Shown one piece after another: positions 46,853 to 57,101 of a DNA stretch of 64,000 bases (position 1 is its first letter; each line of letters opens with the position of its first letter). Source of the stretch: Sulfurovum sp. (GTDB lineage Bacteria; Campylobacterota; Campylobacteria; Campylobacterales; Sulfurovaceae); assembly GCA_027068485.1 (NCBI GenBank), contig JAMOSB010000009.1, forward strand, positions 1 to 64,000, in the 5' to 3' direction. Position numbers and translations under genes: made by a program. The notes beneath the pieces were generated by a model that saw nothing but the letters and a program-made list of their open reading frames with translations, was not told the DNA's origin and ran no database searches.

Positions 46853-47935
46853 CTATAAGCTTTGTTGAGCCCACATCGCCATCATCCCAATGAGCAAGCT
46901 CATCGCAATCATCCCCACAATCCCCCCAATAAGTAGCGTCATAATCGGGGGAATGAGCCTCTGAAGGATAGCGATCCTCTCATCGGCCTCTTCACGGTAG
47001 ATAAGGGCTAACTCCCTAAAGGAGTCATCGAGACGACCACTCTCCTCCCCTGCAATCAGCAGATCCCCATAGATAAGCGGGACAATCGACGCCTTCTCGA
47101 AAGCCAAGGAGAGTGATCCCCCCGCAATAATCCCCTCCATAGAGCGATCAATAACGGCTTGAAGCGGAAGTGACTTCACCCCCTCTTTGGCGATCTCCAG
47201 ACTCTCTACCAACCCCACACCACTTCCAAAGAGCTTCTCCATAGAGTTGGAGAAGAGTGAGAGCATACTAAACAGTGAGATCGTACCGAATAGAGGTGTT
47301 GCTAGCCATAGACGCTGTACCCCGTAGCGAAACGGACGGATGAGCTTATAGGCGATGAGCCACACCCCAACCCCTAGCCCAATACTCTGAGCTATCAGCT
47401 CCCAGTGCTGTTGCATATAGCCAGAGAAGTCGAGTAGGTACTGTGTCGTGGTGGGTAGCTCACCCCCCATACTCTCGATAAACCGACTAAACTCAGGTAC
47501 CACCTTGATACTCAGATAGAAGACCACCCCAACGGCAAAGAGCAGGGTCAACAACGGCACAAGCATCGCCCCCTTCAGACGCTTTTTAAAGGTCTCGTTG
47601 ATCTCAAGGTTATGGTGTATCTCCCGAAAAATCATCTGGATATTACCACTCTCTTCACCCGCTTCAAGCATAGAGCAGATAGTCTTATCAAAAAAGACCG
47701 TATAGTACTGCCCGATAGTCGAGAAGCGACCTCCCTGCTCGATGAGATTAATCGTATCTCCTATCAGGTATTTGAGGTTGCCTTTAGATTGTCGATGAAG
47801 CATCTCTAGTGCCTTAATCAACGTAATCCCCGCACCCGTAAGCACCGCCATCTGTCGAAAAAAGTTGATCCGTACCTTAGGGGAGATCCCTCGCACATGG
47901 TTGCGGATAAAGTGTCTAACACCCGTTGTTTGCAT
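46853..47935 (-). CDS. Type II secretion/type IV pilus inner-membrane platform protein (GspF/PilC/MshG-like)
   Basis: FFRQMAVLTGAGITLIKALEML...SMLEAGEESGNIQMIFREI...LIAGEESGRLDDSFRELALIYREEADERI. Confidence 0.94.
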   Translation of the reverse strand: MQTTGVRHFIRNHVRGISPKVRINFFRQMAVLTGAGITLIKALEMLHRQSKGNLKYLIGDTINLIEQGGRFSTIGQYYTVFFDKTICSMLEAGEESGNIQMIFREIHHNLEINETFKKRLKGAMLVPLLTLLFAVGVVFYLSIKVVPEFSRFIESMGGELPTTTQYLLDFSGYMQQHWELIAQSIGLGVGVWLIAYKLIRPFRYGVQRLWLATPLFGTISLFSMLSLFSNSMEKLFGSGVGLVESLEIAKEGVKSLPLQAVIDRSMEGIIAGGSLSLAFEKASIVPLIYGDLLIAGEESGRLDDSFRELALIYREEADERIAILQRLIPPIMTLLIGGIVGMIAMSLLIGMMAMWAQQSL

Positions 47936-47943
47936 GGTTGTTC

Positions 47944-49605
47944 CTATTGGACAATGATCTTCTTAAACTCATCAAGTGAGGTCTCTCCATCGAGTACCTT
48001 CTGACGCGTCGCACTAAAGAGTGTGGGCATATGGAGCGTCTCCATCGCATAGGCTTTGATCTGGGTATCATTCTCTCCACTATTGATCATGCGTCGTATC
48101 GTCTCATCAAGGACGAGGAGTTCATAGACACCGATGCGTGAGCTGTAACCACTATTGATACACGCTTTACACCCTCTAGGTGTATAGATCTTCTGAGGGG
48201 TATCGATGCTCAGTAGGTGCATCTCCTCAGGGGTAGTGAGCTTGGCAGACTTACACACAGGACAGAGTACCCGTACGAGTCGCTGAGCCAATACCGCCAC
48301 CAGTGTAGAGGAGATTGCAAATGGCTCTATCCCCATATCAAGAAGCCGTGTGATGGTGCTAGGGGCATCATTGGTATGGATAGTAGAGTAGACCATATGC
48401 CCCGTCAATGCCGCCCGCAAGGAGACTTTAGCGGTCTCACTATCGCGTATCTCCCCCACCATCAAGAGATCAGGGTCTTGTCGGAGTACCCCACGCAACA
48501 CCTCCGCAAAGGAGACCTTATAACTATCGATCTCTACCTGCGTAATCCCTGGGATTTTTGCCTCGACGGGATCTTCAACGGTCAAGATATTGATGGCATC
48601 TGATTTGATCTCCCCAATCGCAGCCCGCAGGGTGGTTGACTTACCACACCCCGTAGGACCAGAGACCAAAATCATCCCATAGGGCTTAGCGATAATCTCC
48701 TTCCACTGCGTCAAGATATCCCCATCCATTCCCAGATCACGCAACCCAAGGGAGATCTCATAGTGGTTGAGCTTCCGCAGGACGATCTTCTCTCCATAGA
48801 CGGTAGGAATGACTGCCACACGAAAGGGGACATCATACCCCTCCCCCTCCTCCTCTTGGGTATGGTAGACCAAGGCACCATCTTGCATATCGCGTTTTTG
48901 AGCGATATCGAGATGGGCGATGAGCTTGACCCGAGAGCTAAAGGAGTGGAAAAACGCCATAGGATACTCCCCAAAAACCTGTAGTACCCCATTGATCCGC
49001 ATCCGAATCCTAAAGCGTAGTTTTTGTGGCTCGATATGGATATCTGATGCCCCAAGCTCTACACACCGCTGAAGGATCTCCTCTGCAAACGCAATCGCTC
49101 GTTGCTCTTTGGGGAGACGCTCCAAATCCTGCTGTGTACTAATCGCAAAATACTCCCGCACTTCAATCGCATCTTCCATCACGGAGGCGAGTCGCTGAAA
49201 CTGCTCATAGGGTACGACCACCTTTCGTAGTGTCCGCTCCTCTAGGGAGTGGGTGATATCCCCCCACGCCTGCCACGAGAGAGGAGAGGCAAAGTAGACT
49301 GTCGCAGTATGCTCATCACGAATATCGACAAGGACACGGTATGCCTTAAAGAGGGTATCCGTCATGGGGGTCTGATGAGGCGTGACCCGCTCACCCTGCC
49401 CTAGAACCTCCACTTGGGCATACTTTGCAATAAACGACGCAATCACCTCACTACTTACCACCTCATGCTTGATAAGCCGTGCGATTAGACTCTCTTGTGT
49501 CGTATCCACACTCCGCACAATCTGTGTGCGTTGAGTCGTATCGATAAACCCCTCATGCAGAAGGTACCGTAACAGTGCGGACTCAAACTCTCGTTGACTT
49601 TTCAT
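47944..49605 (-). CDS. Type II secretion/type IV pilus assembly ATPase (GspE/PilB/MshE-like)
   Basis: GASDIHIEPQKLRFRIRMRINGVL...LVSGPTGCGKSTTLRAAI...VLRQDPDLLMVGEIRDSETA; tetracysteine CPVC...CKAC. Confidence 0.97.
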   Translation of the reverse strand: MKSQREFESALLRYLLHEGFIDTTQRTQIVRSVDTTQESLIARLIKHEVVSSEVIASFIAKYAQVEVLGQGERVTPHQTPMTDTLFKAYRVLVDIRDEHTATVYFASPLSWQAWGDITHSLEERTLRKVVVPYEQFQRLASVMEDAIEVREYFAISTQQDLERLPKEQRAIAFAEEILQRCVELGASDIHIEPQKLRFRIRMRINGVLQVFGEYPMAFFHSFSSRVKLIAHLDIAQKRDMQDGALVYHTQEEEGEGYDVPFRVAVIPTVYGEKIVLRKLNHYEISLGLRDLGMDGDILTQWKEIIAKPYGMILVSGPTGCGKSTTLRAAIGEIKSDAINILTVEDPVEAKIPGITQVEIDSYKVSFAEVLRGVLRQDPDLLMVGEIRDSETAKVSLRAALTGHMVYSTIHTNDAPSTITRLLDMGIEPFAISSTLVAVLAQRLVRVLCPVCKSAKLTTPEEMHLLSIDTPQKIYTPRGCKACINSGYSSRIGVYELLVLDETIRRMINSGENDTQIKAYAMETLHMPTLFSATRQKVLDGETSLDEFKKIIVQ

Positions 49606-49609
49606 AACC

Positions 49610-50851
49610 CTACCTTGGATAGACTATTGCTATTTTTTTATTGGGGAGGAAGTGGGCGGTATAGGCATCTCGATACTCCCAAGTCTGCCCCCCATCCAGA
49701 CTTCGCAAGATCACCACCACCTTCTCCCCCGCACTCATATAAAACGGGTTGTTCTCATCCCCTGCACCTGTCCAGAGTGATGCCCCATGGATCCGTATCG
49801 ACTCAAAAAAGCTAGAGCCTTTGAGACTCGCACTACTACTCCCTGCAAAGTGGTAGGGGTGGTTATTGATAGAGAGATTCCCATCGGTGGTATTGAGATC
49901 AAAGCAGTACTTTGCCACCCCAACATGCCAACTCATATTGTGATCGGCTACTGCTGTATCAAACGCCTCTACATGGGGGATATAGGGGATATAGCGACGC
50001 ATATCCCCATCACAATCAGCATGGGTGCTGTTCTCCTCACTACACACAACTCCTGAGGAGTCCTCTGCATAGTAGAGCATCGGTGAGTAGATCACAATGC
50101 GTGTACGGTTACTCTCCGTATCAACATCGATCATCATCTCTGTTGGGGTAAATGCCTCCTCATCATAGAGGGTCGTGATATCAGAAGCATAGAGTCCTTG
50201 GAGACTTTTGGGGTCACGATAGGGGTCAAACTCCTCCTTGAGGTAGCTTGGCTCACCCCCCTCAAATCGCCCGTCACTCCCCGCAGAGTAGAGGGTCAAA
50301 AAGTCGTGAGGTGCGTGTGAGGAGATATTGAGATCGACTACCCCCTTGACCCCAACACCCCAACCATCATGCAGGAGACTACTCTCCTCTTCACGCTCTA
50401 CCCCCTGCCCGATATAGCCCCCATGGTAGCCGATATAGAGTGCAGGAGTGGTATAGGTAGAGAGGGCGATCTGACTATCGACAAACGCCCCACTATCCTC
50501 CCCATCTAAAAAAGGCATCGCAGGCATCTTCTCCCCCTGATCGCGACGCAGAAGGTTGGTGATGCGGTAGCGTCCTAGTGTGCCATTGACATAGGAGAGG
50601 TTCCCTTCACGGTTGAGGAGGCAGGAGAGGTGTGGTGGCATGGTACCAAAGTCATTGAGAAAGCCTGTGATACTCTCTCCCTCCTCCACAGAGGCGATCC
50701 CCTCTTTGATCGATTTGAGTAGCTCAGTGGTGTAGCGTTTGGCGTGGATCTCACCTGTATCTTTGAGTGTAACCAACCCCAAAGAGGCGACTAGGGAGAT
50801 GATCGTAATCACCGTGAGAAGCTCGATTAGACTAAAGGCTCTTCGCAACAC
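49610..50851 (-). CDS. Large type II/IV pseudopilin (413 aa)
   Basis: N-terminal MLRRAFSLIELLTVITIISLVASLG class III prepilin signal followed by a ~380-aa Cys-containing ectodomain. Confidence 0.85.
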   Translation of the reverse strand: MLRRAFSLIELLTVITIISLVASLGLVTLKDTGEIHAKRYTTELLKSIKEGIASVEEGESITGFLNDFGTMPPHLSCLLNREGNLSYVNGTLGRYRITNLLRRDQGEKMPAMPFLDGEDSGAFVDSQIALSTYTTPALYIGYHGGYIGQGVEREEESSLLHDGWGVGVKGVVDLNISSHAPHDFLTLYSAGSDGRFEGGEPSYLKEEFDPYRDPKSLQGLYASDITTLYDEEAFTPTEMMIDVDTESNRTRIVIYSPMLYYAEDSSGVVCSEENSTHADCDGDMRRYIPYIPHVEAFDTAVADHNMSWHVGVAKYCFDLNTTDGNLSINNHPYHFAGSSSASLKGSSFFESIRIHGASLWTGAGDENNPFYMSAGEKVVVILRSLDGGQTWEYRDAYTAHFLPNKKIAIVYPR

Positions 50852-51861
50852 TACTCCACCTCCTGATGGAAGTAGTTGGTGTGGTTGCCATCAAAGAGGT
50901 AGAGGACAGAGTCATCATACCCCTTCGCATCATAATCGATAGCCAAGCGATCAATCTGCGTATCGCGTCGTCTATTGGCTCCAAAAGAGACGATACGGGC
51001 ATAGTTGGTACGGTTCTGGTTGCCTACGCTTGATTTGGTAGGTATCTGTAGCTCATAGGGGGTACCGTAGGGGTCGATTATCGTCATCGCTCCGATAAGG
51101 TTGTGACGATACTTAGCATTTTGGTAGAGGGCATCCATCTCAATCACCCTCCCACTACTCTGTAGATTTTGAGAACCATTGAAGTCACTACTTGCGATGA
51201 CATAGAGTTCCCTGTTGGCATGGGGAGCATCCCAGTGTGGATTGACCTCATAGAGAGGGGTTGTAGCGGAGACTCCTGCACTGTAGTAGTGTTGGAGATC
51301 AAGATCACTCAGATAGTAGAGGTTCTCCTCCTCATCACTCCCATCTCCTAGCTTTTTGATATGCTCTTGCCCCAATACCCCATTGCCTCCGAGATACTCC
51401 CCTCGCCATCCCCCTCGCTTGGGGTCAAGCTTCTGCTCGATAGGGTCAATGAGCTTGGAGAGTCTGCGTGTCCCTGCACCACTATCCCCCTCATCACTAC
51501 TCCCGTCACGCAGTGCGGGGTTGCTATCGGTAAACTTATAGTGTCCATCTAAAAAGGCTATCATACGCTTACAAGTACGACTATCGCTATCACTATCGAG
51601 GGCATTGGTCACCCCCACTTCACACGACTCAAAGGGGTAGATCAGCAACGAAAGCGTATCGGGGACAAATCCGACATCCTCATAAAACTGTAGTGTTGCA
51701 CGCTTGATATGTTGCATTTGAGAGTGGTTGAGTGTATCTTTGGAGTGTTGTATCGTACCACTCAAACGCGGTGCCACCAAAGTAGCCAACACCCCCAAGA
51801 TACTGATAACAACCAGTATCTCTATGAGGGTAAAGGCATCTCTTTGGTGGGGGTGACTCAT
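50851..51861 (-). CDS. Large type II/IV pseudopilin (336 aa)
   Basis: HQRDAFTLIEILVVISILGVLATLVAPRLSG; GspG-like N-terminus with an enlarged ectodomain. Confidence 0.88.
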   Translation of the reverse strand: MSHPHQRDAFTLIEILVVISILGVLATLVAPRLSGTIQHSKDTLNHSQMQHIKRATLQFYEDVGFVPDTLSLLIYPFESCEVGVTNALDSDSDSRTCKRMIAFLDGHYKFTDSNPALRDGSSDEGDSGAGTRRLSKLIDPIEQKLDPKRGGWRGEYLGGNGVLGQEHIKKLGDGSDEEENLYYLSDLDLQHYYSAGVSATTPLYEVNPHWDAPHANRELYVIASSDFNGSQNLQSSGRVIEMDALYQNAKYRHNLIGAMTIIDPYGTPYELQIPTKSSVGNQNRTNYARIVSFGANRRRDTQIDRLAIDYDAKGYDDSVLYLFDGNHTNYFHQEVE

Positions 51862-52199
51862 ACCATCTTCTCGATAAGCTTGAGGTATTTAGGATCGACT
51901 TTGATACGCTTATCTGCATGAAAGCCTTTGAGCATCGACTTGAGGTAGCCCTCTTTGTGAATGGTATCAAAGATCAGATAGGCATCTTTTCCCTCATACT
52001 CAATCCCATACCCCTCGATTGTCAAGCTGGCCTTCTCTATCCCCTTGGCAAAGGTTACAAAGAGGTGCTGAGCCTCTCGATCGACAGAGATATCGATCAC
52101 CTCACCTAAGTTATTAGGTACCATTTTATTGATGGTGAGCAGAAGATAGGTCTTAGAGCTAAACGCCTTCTTCGCAAGTTTTTTCAATTTTTTAAACAT
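51858..52199 (-). CDS. Hypothetical protein (113 aa) within the secretion/pilus locus
   Basis: Intact ORF overlapping the pseudopilin start by 4 nt; no recognised domain. Confidence 0.6.
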   Translation of the reverse strand: MFKKLKKLAKKAFSSKTYLLLTINKMVPNNLGEVIDISVDREAQHLFVTFAKGIEKASLTIEGYGIEYEGKDAYLIFDTIHKEGYLKSMLKGFHADKRIKVDPKYLKLIEKMV

Positions 52200-52202
52200 A
52201 CA

Positions 52203-52649
52203 CTACTCCTCTTTTGTAATCGCACTACCATGGATCCATGCGGTGGTGCCTTTGTGTTTGATCTTGTACCAATTGGTATCGGTCTTATCAATGACGACAA
52301 AACTCTCTCCACGACTCGCAGTACCATAGATACGACTACTCACAGAGGGTTTGCTACGGACATTGACCCGAGGAACCCCTACTTTGACGCTGTAGTCATG
52401 CTTGGGCTTCTCTGAGACAAACTTCTTGATACTCTTGCTTGATTTATCCATACTTCGTAACGCTCTCTCATGGCGTTGTACCCTAGCATCGAGACGCTTA
52501 TACTCCCGTATCAACTTCACCACGGCTCGTTTGAGCATGGGGTCATCTGCAGTGGTGTAAGCACTACTATAGGGGGAGGGTTGGGGGGGAGGGACACACC
52601 CTACAAGTAGTAGTCCTATAAGACCTAGGTAGATAACTTTAGGTATCAT
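52203..52649 (-). CDS. SH3b-domain lipoprotein
   Basis: LIGLLLVGC lipobox; VNVRSKPSVSSRIYGTASRGESFVVIDKTDTNWYKIKHKGTTAWIHGSAI. Confidence 0.85.
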   Translation of the reverse strand: MIPKVIYLGLIGLLLVGCVPPPQPSPYSSAYTTADDPMLKRAVVKLIREYKRLDARVQRHERALRSMDKSSKSIKKFVSEKPKHDYSVKVGVPRVNVRSKPSVSSRIYGTASRGESFVVIDKTDTNWYKIKHKGTTAWIHGSAITKEE

Positions 52650-54373
52650 CGTAAAAACTCCTCTATCTCTTGATTATAAATAGCATCGACACTACGCGTT
52701 TTGGGTTGGGTACGGGGTTTAGGTCTTGCAGTCGACTTGACAACAGGCTTTTTGATCTGATAACTTTTAGGGCGGTTGACACTATGTATCCCTTGGCGTA
52801 CCCCTTGGATACTCTGCATCATATTAGGATTTTTGGGATCGACGATCGTAGGAGTCAAGATAATAATCAGCTCCTTCTTCTCCGTAGAGTTCTCTATCTT
52901 CCTAAAGGGGATACCCAATATCGGAATATCTCCCAAGAGTGGTGTCTTCTTCTCATCTTTAGAGGTAAACTCACGGATCAACCCCCCAAAGACGATACTC
53001 TTTTTATTGGCGGTATTGAGTAGTGTCTCGATCTTGGACTCGGTGATACTATCCACCGTATAGCTCTCTGTCCCCCCATTGGCCGTAGGGACTTTGATCG
53101 TCTGAGATTTACCACTGAGGGAGGAGATATTGATCTTGACTTTGAGTAGTATCTCATTTTTGTGGTTGATATAGGGGGTGATCTCTAGCTGAGTCCCTAG
53201 CTTCTTACTCTGGTAGATGGGTGTAGGAGGCACGACCACCACCCCACTATCATAGGTCGAGGTAGACCCCTCTTTGACCCCTGTGACGATCGAGACATCT
53301 TCGGTCATATCAAGTGTCGCAGAGACACGGTTCATCGTCAAGAGCATCGGAGAGGAGACAAAGGAGGCACGCCCCTCATTTTGGGCGATATCGATACTTG
53401 CGAGTAGATTGCTATCTAAAAACGCATACTTTAGATTCCCTATCCCTACACTACTCTGGACACTACTTGCAAGAGAGCTTACCTTGGAGCTTTTACCCGC
53501 AAAATCAAAGATAGACTTATAGCCATTGCCTACGGTAAACTCCAAGATCTTCCCCTGTATCAACACCTGCTTAGAGGGCTGGTCTATCTCTTGGAGGAGC
53601 GATTTTGCCTCCGCGATCAACGCACGACTTGTTGAGACAAGGTAGACCCGATTGGCATCAAAGAAGGGGACGATATAGAGGATATTTTTGGGGACATTCT
53701 CGCGTCTCTCATTACGCATACCCCCACCATAGTAGCGTTGAAGCCTGCGTCTCTCCTCCTCGGTGAGGTCTGCTCTGACTTCACTCCCTCCATTGAGCAT
53801 TGCTGTTTGTGGATAGATGAGGCTATTTTCTTGCCCTTGATTTCTGAGTGTATCAGGTAGCAACATAGTTGGTGTAGCATTATAAAGATTAGAGTAGAGA
53901 TGATTTTTTGTTGATGAGCGAATAACTGCCTGCCCTGGCATCATATCGTGTAAAAAGGTGATGGCATCTTGGACAGAGGCGTGCTGGAGGGTGACACGAC
54001 TGCGTCGGTAGCCCCCATCCATATACTTATCGATAAGGTTTTGTTGACGACTGGTGATGTAGATGATATTGTTTTTGAGATGGTAGAGTAGCTTACTATC
54101 ATGTGTCACCGCCTCAAGCAGATCATGCATGTTAGAGTGACGCAGATGGATCGAGACGGTACGGGACTTATGCTTAGGGTTGATACTAAAGTTGAGTCCA
54201 TACTCCTTACCCAAAAATCCCAGTAGATTGTCGAGTCGTATATCATTGAAGTTAATATACTCCACCTTAATGGTGCGTAGATTGAGTGGCTGGGCATACA
54301 CCACCACACTCCATAGCATCATCAGTAGTAGAAAAACTCTATTTGAGTTCATATCGTGTCGCCTCTGCACCAT
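52646..54373 (-). CDS. Secretin (GspD/PilQ/MshL-like)
   Basis: Signal peptide, STN-like N-terminus, VYLVSTSRALIAEAKSLLQEIDQPSKQVLIQGKILEF, C-terminal VFGGLIREFTSKDEKKTPLLGDIPILGIPFRKIENSTEKKELIIILTPTIV. Confidence 0.95.
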   Translation of the reverse strand: MVQRRHDMNSNRVFLLLMMLWSVVVYAQPLNLRTIKVEYINFNDIRLDNLLGFLGKEYGLNFSINPKHKSRTVSIHLRHSNMHDLLEAVTHDSKLLYHLKNNIIYITSRQQNLIDKYMDGGYRRSRVTLQHASVQDAITFLHDMMPGQAVIRSSTKNHLYSNLYNATPTMLLPDTLRNQGQENSLIYPQTAMLNGGSEVRADLTEEERRRLQRYYGGGMRNERRENVPKNILYIVPFFDANRVYLVSTSRALIAEAKSLLQEIDQPSKQVLIQGKILEFTVGNGYKSIFDFAGKSSKVSSLASSVQSSVGIGNLKYAFLDSNLLASIDIAQNEGRASFVSSPMLLTMNRVSATLDMTEDVSIVTGVKEGSTSTYDSGVVVVPPTPIYQSKKLGTQLEITPYINHKNEILLKVKINISSLSGKSQTIKVPTANGGTESYTVDSITESKIETLLNTANKKSIVFGGLIREFTSKDEKKTPLLGDIPILGIPFRKIENSTEKKELIIILTPTIVDPKNPNMMQSIQGVRQGIHSVNRPKSYQIKKPVVKSTARPKPRTQPKTRSVDAIYNQEIEEFLR

Positions 54374-54701
54374 TGATAGAGATCAGAACATAACGCTGTG
54401 TAATCTTCTCTGCTTTGATGGTACTCATAATATCTGCTGTATCTATCTGCACTGACTCTCCCTCTGCTACGGTGATAAACCCCCGCTCTTTTAGATCCAA
54501 AAGCACCCGTCTAATCCCATCTTTAAAAAAGACTCCCCGTGCAGAGATATCCAAAAAAGCGTAGGTATCTTTGGGGAGCAAGTAGTGTTTTCCCGTACTA
54601 TCCATATAGACTTTACTCACGACAAAAGGGTTGCGTTTGATATGCCACTCTCGCCCAAACACCCCCACAGAGATCAAAAGGATAACTATCACAACTCTCA
54701 T
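54339..54701 (-). CDS. Small exported protein of the secretion/pilus locus (possible GspC/PilP/MshK counterpart)
   Basis: Signal peptide MRVVIVILLISVGVFG; immediately upstream of the secretin gene. Confidence 0.5.
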   Translation of the reverse strand: MRVVIVILLISVGVFGREWHIKRNPFVVSKVYMDSTGKHYLLPKDTYAFLDISARGVFFKDGIRRVLLDLKERGFITVAEGESVQIDTADIMSTIKAEKITQRYVLISINGAEATRYELK

Positions 54702-55228
54702 ATCTTTATCAATCCTATCTTGAGTGTTATTGCAATTAGCATTTTACCATCTATTAGCTCAATCTTATACGAGTTGATCGTGATATTTGCTTTGATGGTC
54801 TGGAGATAATCAAAAAACTTAATCAAGTTAAGGTAGGAGCCATTAAACTGTAGCGTTAACAACTCATAACTACTATTGAGCTTATAGCGATAGAGATTGA
54901 AAAACGAACGATTCACCTGCTCTAAGATATCGACTGCCACACTGTACTTATCGGTGTAGAGTCCACGGTTATCCATTTTACTCTGCTCAAGGGCTTTACG
55001 ATACGCTGCCTGCTTACTCTTTTGAAGTCTACGATAACCTTCCAACTCCGCTTCAAGCTCTTGGCGATCGATCATCGTGATATTGTTGCGTATCGCATCG
55101 ATCTGATCGAGCGTCTGACGGATATGAAACGCATAGGCGTAGTAGAGTATCCCTAGGCTCAAGACCCCTACCAGTAGATAGCTTACAATCGTATGGCGTA
55201 ACACCCAATCACGATAGCGTCTATGCAC
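54698..55228 (-). CDS. PilO/MshJ-like single-TM assembly protein
   Basis: N-terminal TM, coiled coil, FNLYRYKLNSSYELLTLQFNGSYLNLIKFFDYLQTI (PilO-like helix-strand pattern); located between secretin and PilN-like genes. Confidence 0.6.
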   Translation of the reverse strand: MHRRYRDWVLRHTIVSYLLVGVLSLGILYYAYAFHIRQTLDQIDAIRNNITMIDRQELEAELEGYRRLQKSKQAAYRKALEQSKMDNRGLYTDKYSVAVDILEQVNRSFFNLYRYKLNSSYELLTLQFNGSYLNLIKFFDYLQTIKANITINSYKIELIDGKMLIAITLKIGLIKI

Positions 55229-57045
55229 TACTTTATCTCCAGTACAAAGGTATTGTTGATTGTATCAGCGAAATAGACCTCTTGCTTTTGAGATGCCATA
55301 ATCTCCATCTGTCGTATCATCTCTTTGACCTCTTTACTCTCTTTAGCTCTCCCCTCTTTGGGTACAAAGTTTTCCAAAAAATTTGCATAGATCGACGCAC
55401 TACTCTTGCTATTGACACGCTGTGATGCCACCTTGCGTGAGTCGACAAGACTCGTCAAGAAGACCTTCTTATCTCTAAACTTCAACGCCTTGATATACTC
55501 CAACAACGAGCGTTCCTGAAAACACTTCCCCGTGATATGGATCACAGAGCCTTTAGCCCCTTTGAGCTTTTTGGAGATATGGGTCAAGATGATATCATCA
55601 GGGATCTTCTGTGCGATCTCATGGAGGATCAAGGCATCTTCCGATTCTAGCCGACTAGCCAGAAGATCATCAAGCCGTTTGGTACGGCTCAAAATACGCT
55701 GGATATCCTTCTCTCTACGCTTAATCGCCTCTTGGAGTTTCTCTTTTTGACGCAGGAGCCTAGAGAGCTCTTTGTTCTCTTCATGTATCTGCTCATAGCG
55801 GTACTCGACCCAACGGTCTGCACCATACGCACCCAGTATGACCAAGAGCAGGAGGGCAAAAGGAAGCAGATGGAGATTGTCTCGGAGTCGTTCATAGCCT
55901 GTAGGGAGCAGTGTCACCCCCAAGCGTAGTGTCTTGAAGTTGACACCAAAAAGTTCATAGTACCCCACCCCAATCAGCAGTGCGAAGCTATTGTCCAGAA
56001 CCAACCCCTTCTCTAGTCGTATAATCGCCTTGGGTAGATCATCGATATAGTTAAAGGTACGCAAATTAACCTGAGCAGTTTGGAGATTTTGCTTGAGTTG
56101 CTCATAGGCTACACCCCCTCCACTCACAATCACTTCATCCATACGGTAGGTGACCAGCTCCAACCCCTCATACTCATAGCTTAGATCATACTCATGCGTC
56201 TCAAACGCCCCATTGGTATGGCGTTGGAGACAGTAGGCGGTACGCTCTACCACATGGATACGCATCTGTGTGCCTTGCGATCTGTTAGCTAGCGTACTAT
56301 AGAGTGCCGAGTAGAGTGCATGGAGTTTTTTGATCTCATACCCCAATACCCCTACACCCCTAGAGAGGCTATCGACTGCCTCTTTTTGGGCTATGGAGAA
56401 CAGATAGACCCTATCCTCATGGGGAGCATTAGCCTTTGAGGGGTTGGGGTATAGCGTACGTGTTTCATAGACCTCATGAGGCGGATAGCCAGAGAGTATC
56501 TGAAACTCCTTAGAAGAGATAGGCGACCCATCACTCGGTGAAGCGGTGGGGGCTTTGCTTATCCCATAAAACTGTGTGATGGTATCATCGATGACGACCA
56601 TACGGTGAGGTAGCCGATAGATCGCCTCATAAGCGATGATATTGAGGATCATCTCCAAAGAACGATAGGTATCCGCTACATAGGGGATCGTCTCTTGTGT
56701 AATGCGTTCGTGGGCTTGATGGAGAGCCTCATAGGTGTAGTGTTCGAGGTACTTGATCTCCATCAAAACCGATCGCTTCGCTACGATCGCTACGGAGATA
56801 GCGGTGGGGAGTATCTCGATAAGGAGTAGGGCATTGGCAACCAGAGCGGTCTTGAGACTATCGACTACCTCAAGGGGTGTACCACGACTCTTGCGTAGCT
56901 GAGCATACCATGAGCTTGAGGGTGCCTTGAAGGTATCCTCGATAGAGATAGGATAGGCTCCCGATTTCCCCTGAAGGGTTGTCGTAAGGTTTTTGACAAT
57001 AGTATCTTTTCGCTTTCTACTAGAGCCTCTCAGCACAATCCCCAC
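55228..57045 (-). CDS. Large PilN/MshI-like assembly protein with divergent N-terminal region
   Basis: C-terminal TM (HLLPFALLLLVILGAYG), coiled coil, PilN-like IPDDIILTHISKKLKGAKGSVIHITGKCFQERSLLEYIKAL; no clear actin-fold motif in the N-terminal ~300 aa. Confidence 0.6.
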   Translation of the reverse strand: MGIVLRGSSRKRKDTIVKNLTTTLQGKSGAYPISIEDTFKAPSSSWYAQLRKSRGTPLEVVDSLKTALVANALLLIEILPTAISVAIVAKRSVLMEIKYLEHYTYEALHQAHERITQETIPYVADTYRSLEMILNIIAYEAIYRLPHRMVVIDDTITQFYGISKAPTASPSDGSPISSKEFQILSGYPPHEVYETRTLYPNPSKANAPHEDRVYLFSIAQKEAVDSLSRGVGVLGYEIKKLHALYSALYSTLANRSQGTQMRIHVVERTAYCLQRHTNGAFETHEYDLSYEYEGLELVTYRMDEVIVSGGGVAYEQLKQNLQTAQVNLRTFNYIDDLPKAIIRLEKGLVLDNSFALLIGVGYYELFGVNFKTLRLGVTLLPTGYERLRDNLHLLPFALLLLVILGAYGADRWVEYRYEQIHEENKELSRLLRQKEKLQEAIKRREKDIQRILSRTKRLDDLLASRLESEDALILHEIAQKIPDDIILTHISKKLKGAKGSVIHITGKCFQERSLLEYIKALKFRDKKVFLTSLVDSRKVASQRVNSKSSASIYANFLENFVPKEGRAKESKEVKEMIRQMEIMASQKQEVYFADTINNTFVLEIK

Positions 57046-57101
57046 CCTTTATAAAAATTTGTGATAGTTTACCATAAAATCCACGCACCCTACCCCACGG
57101 A

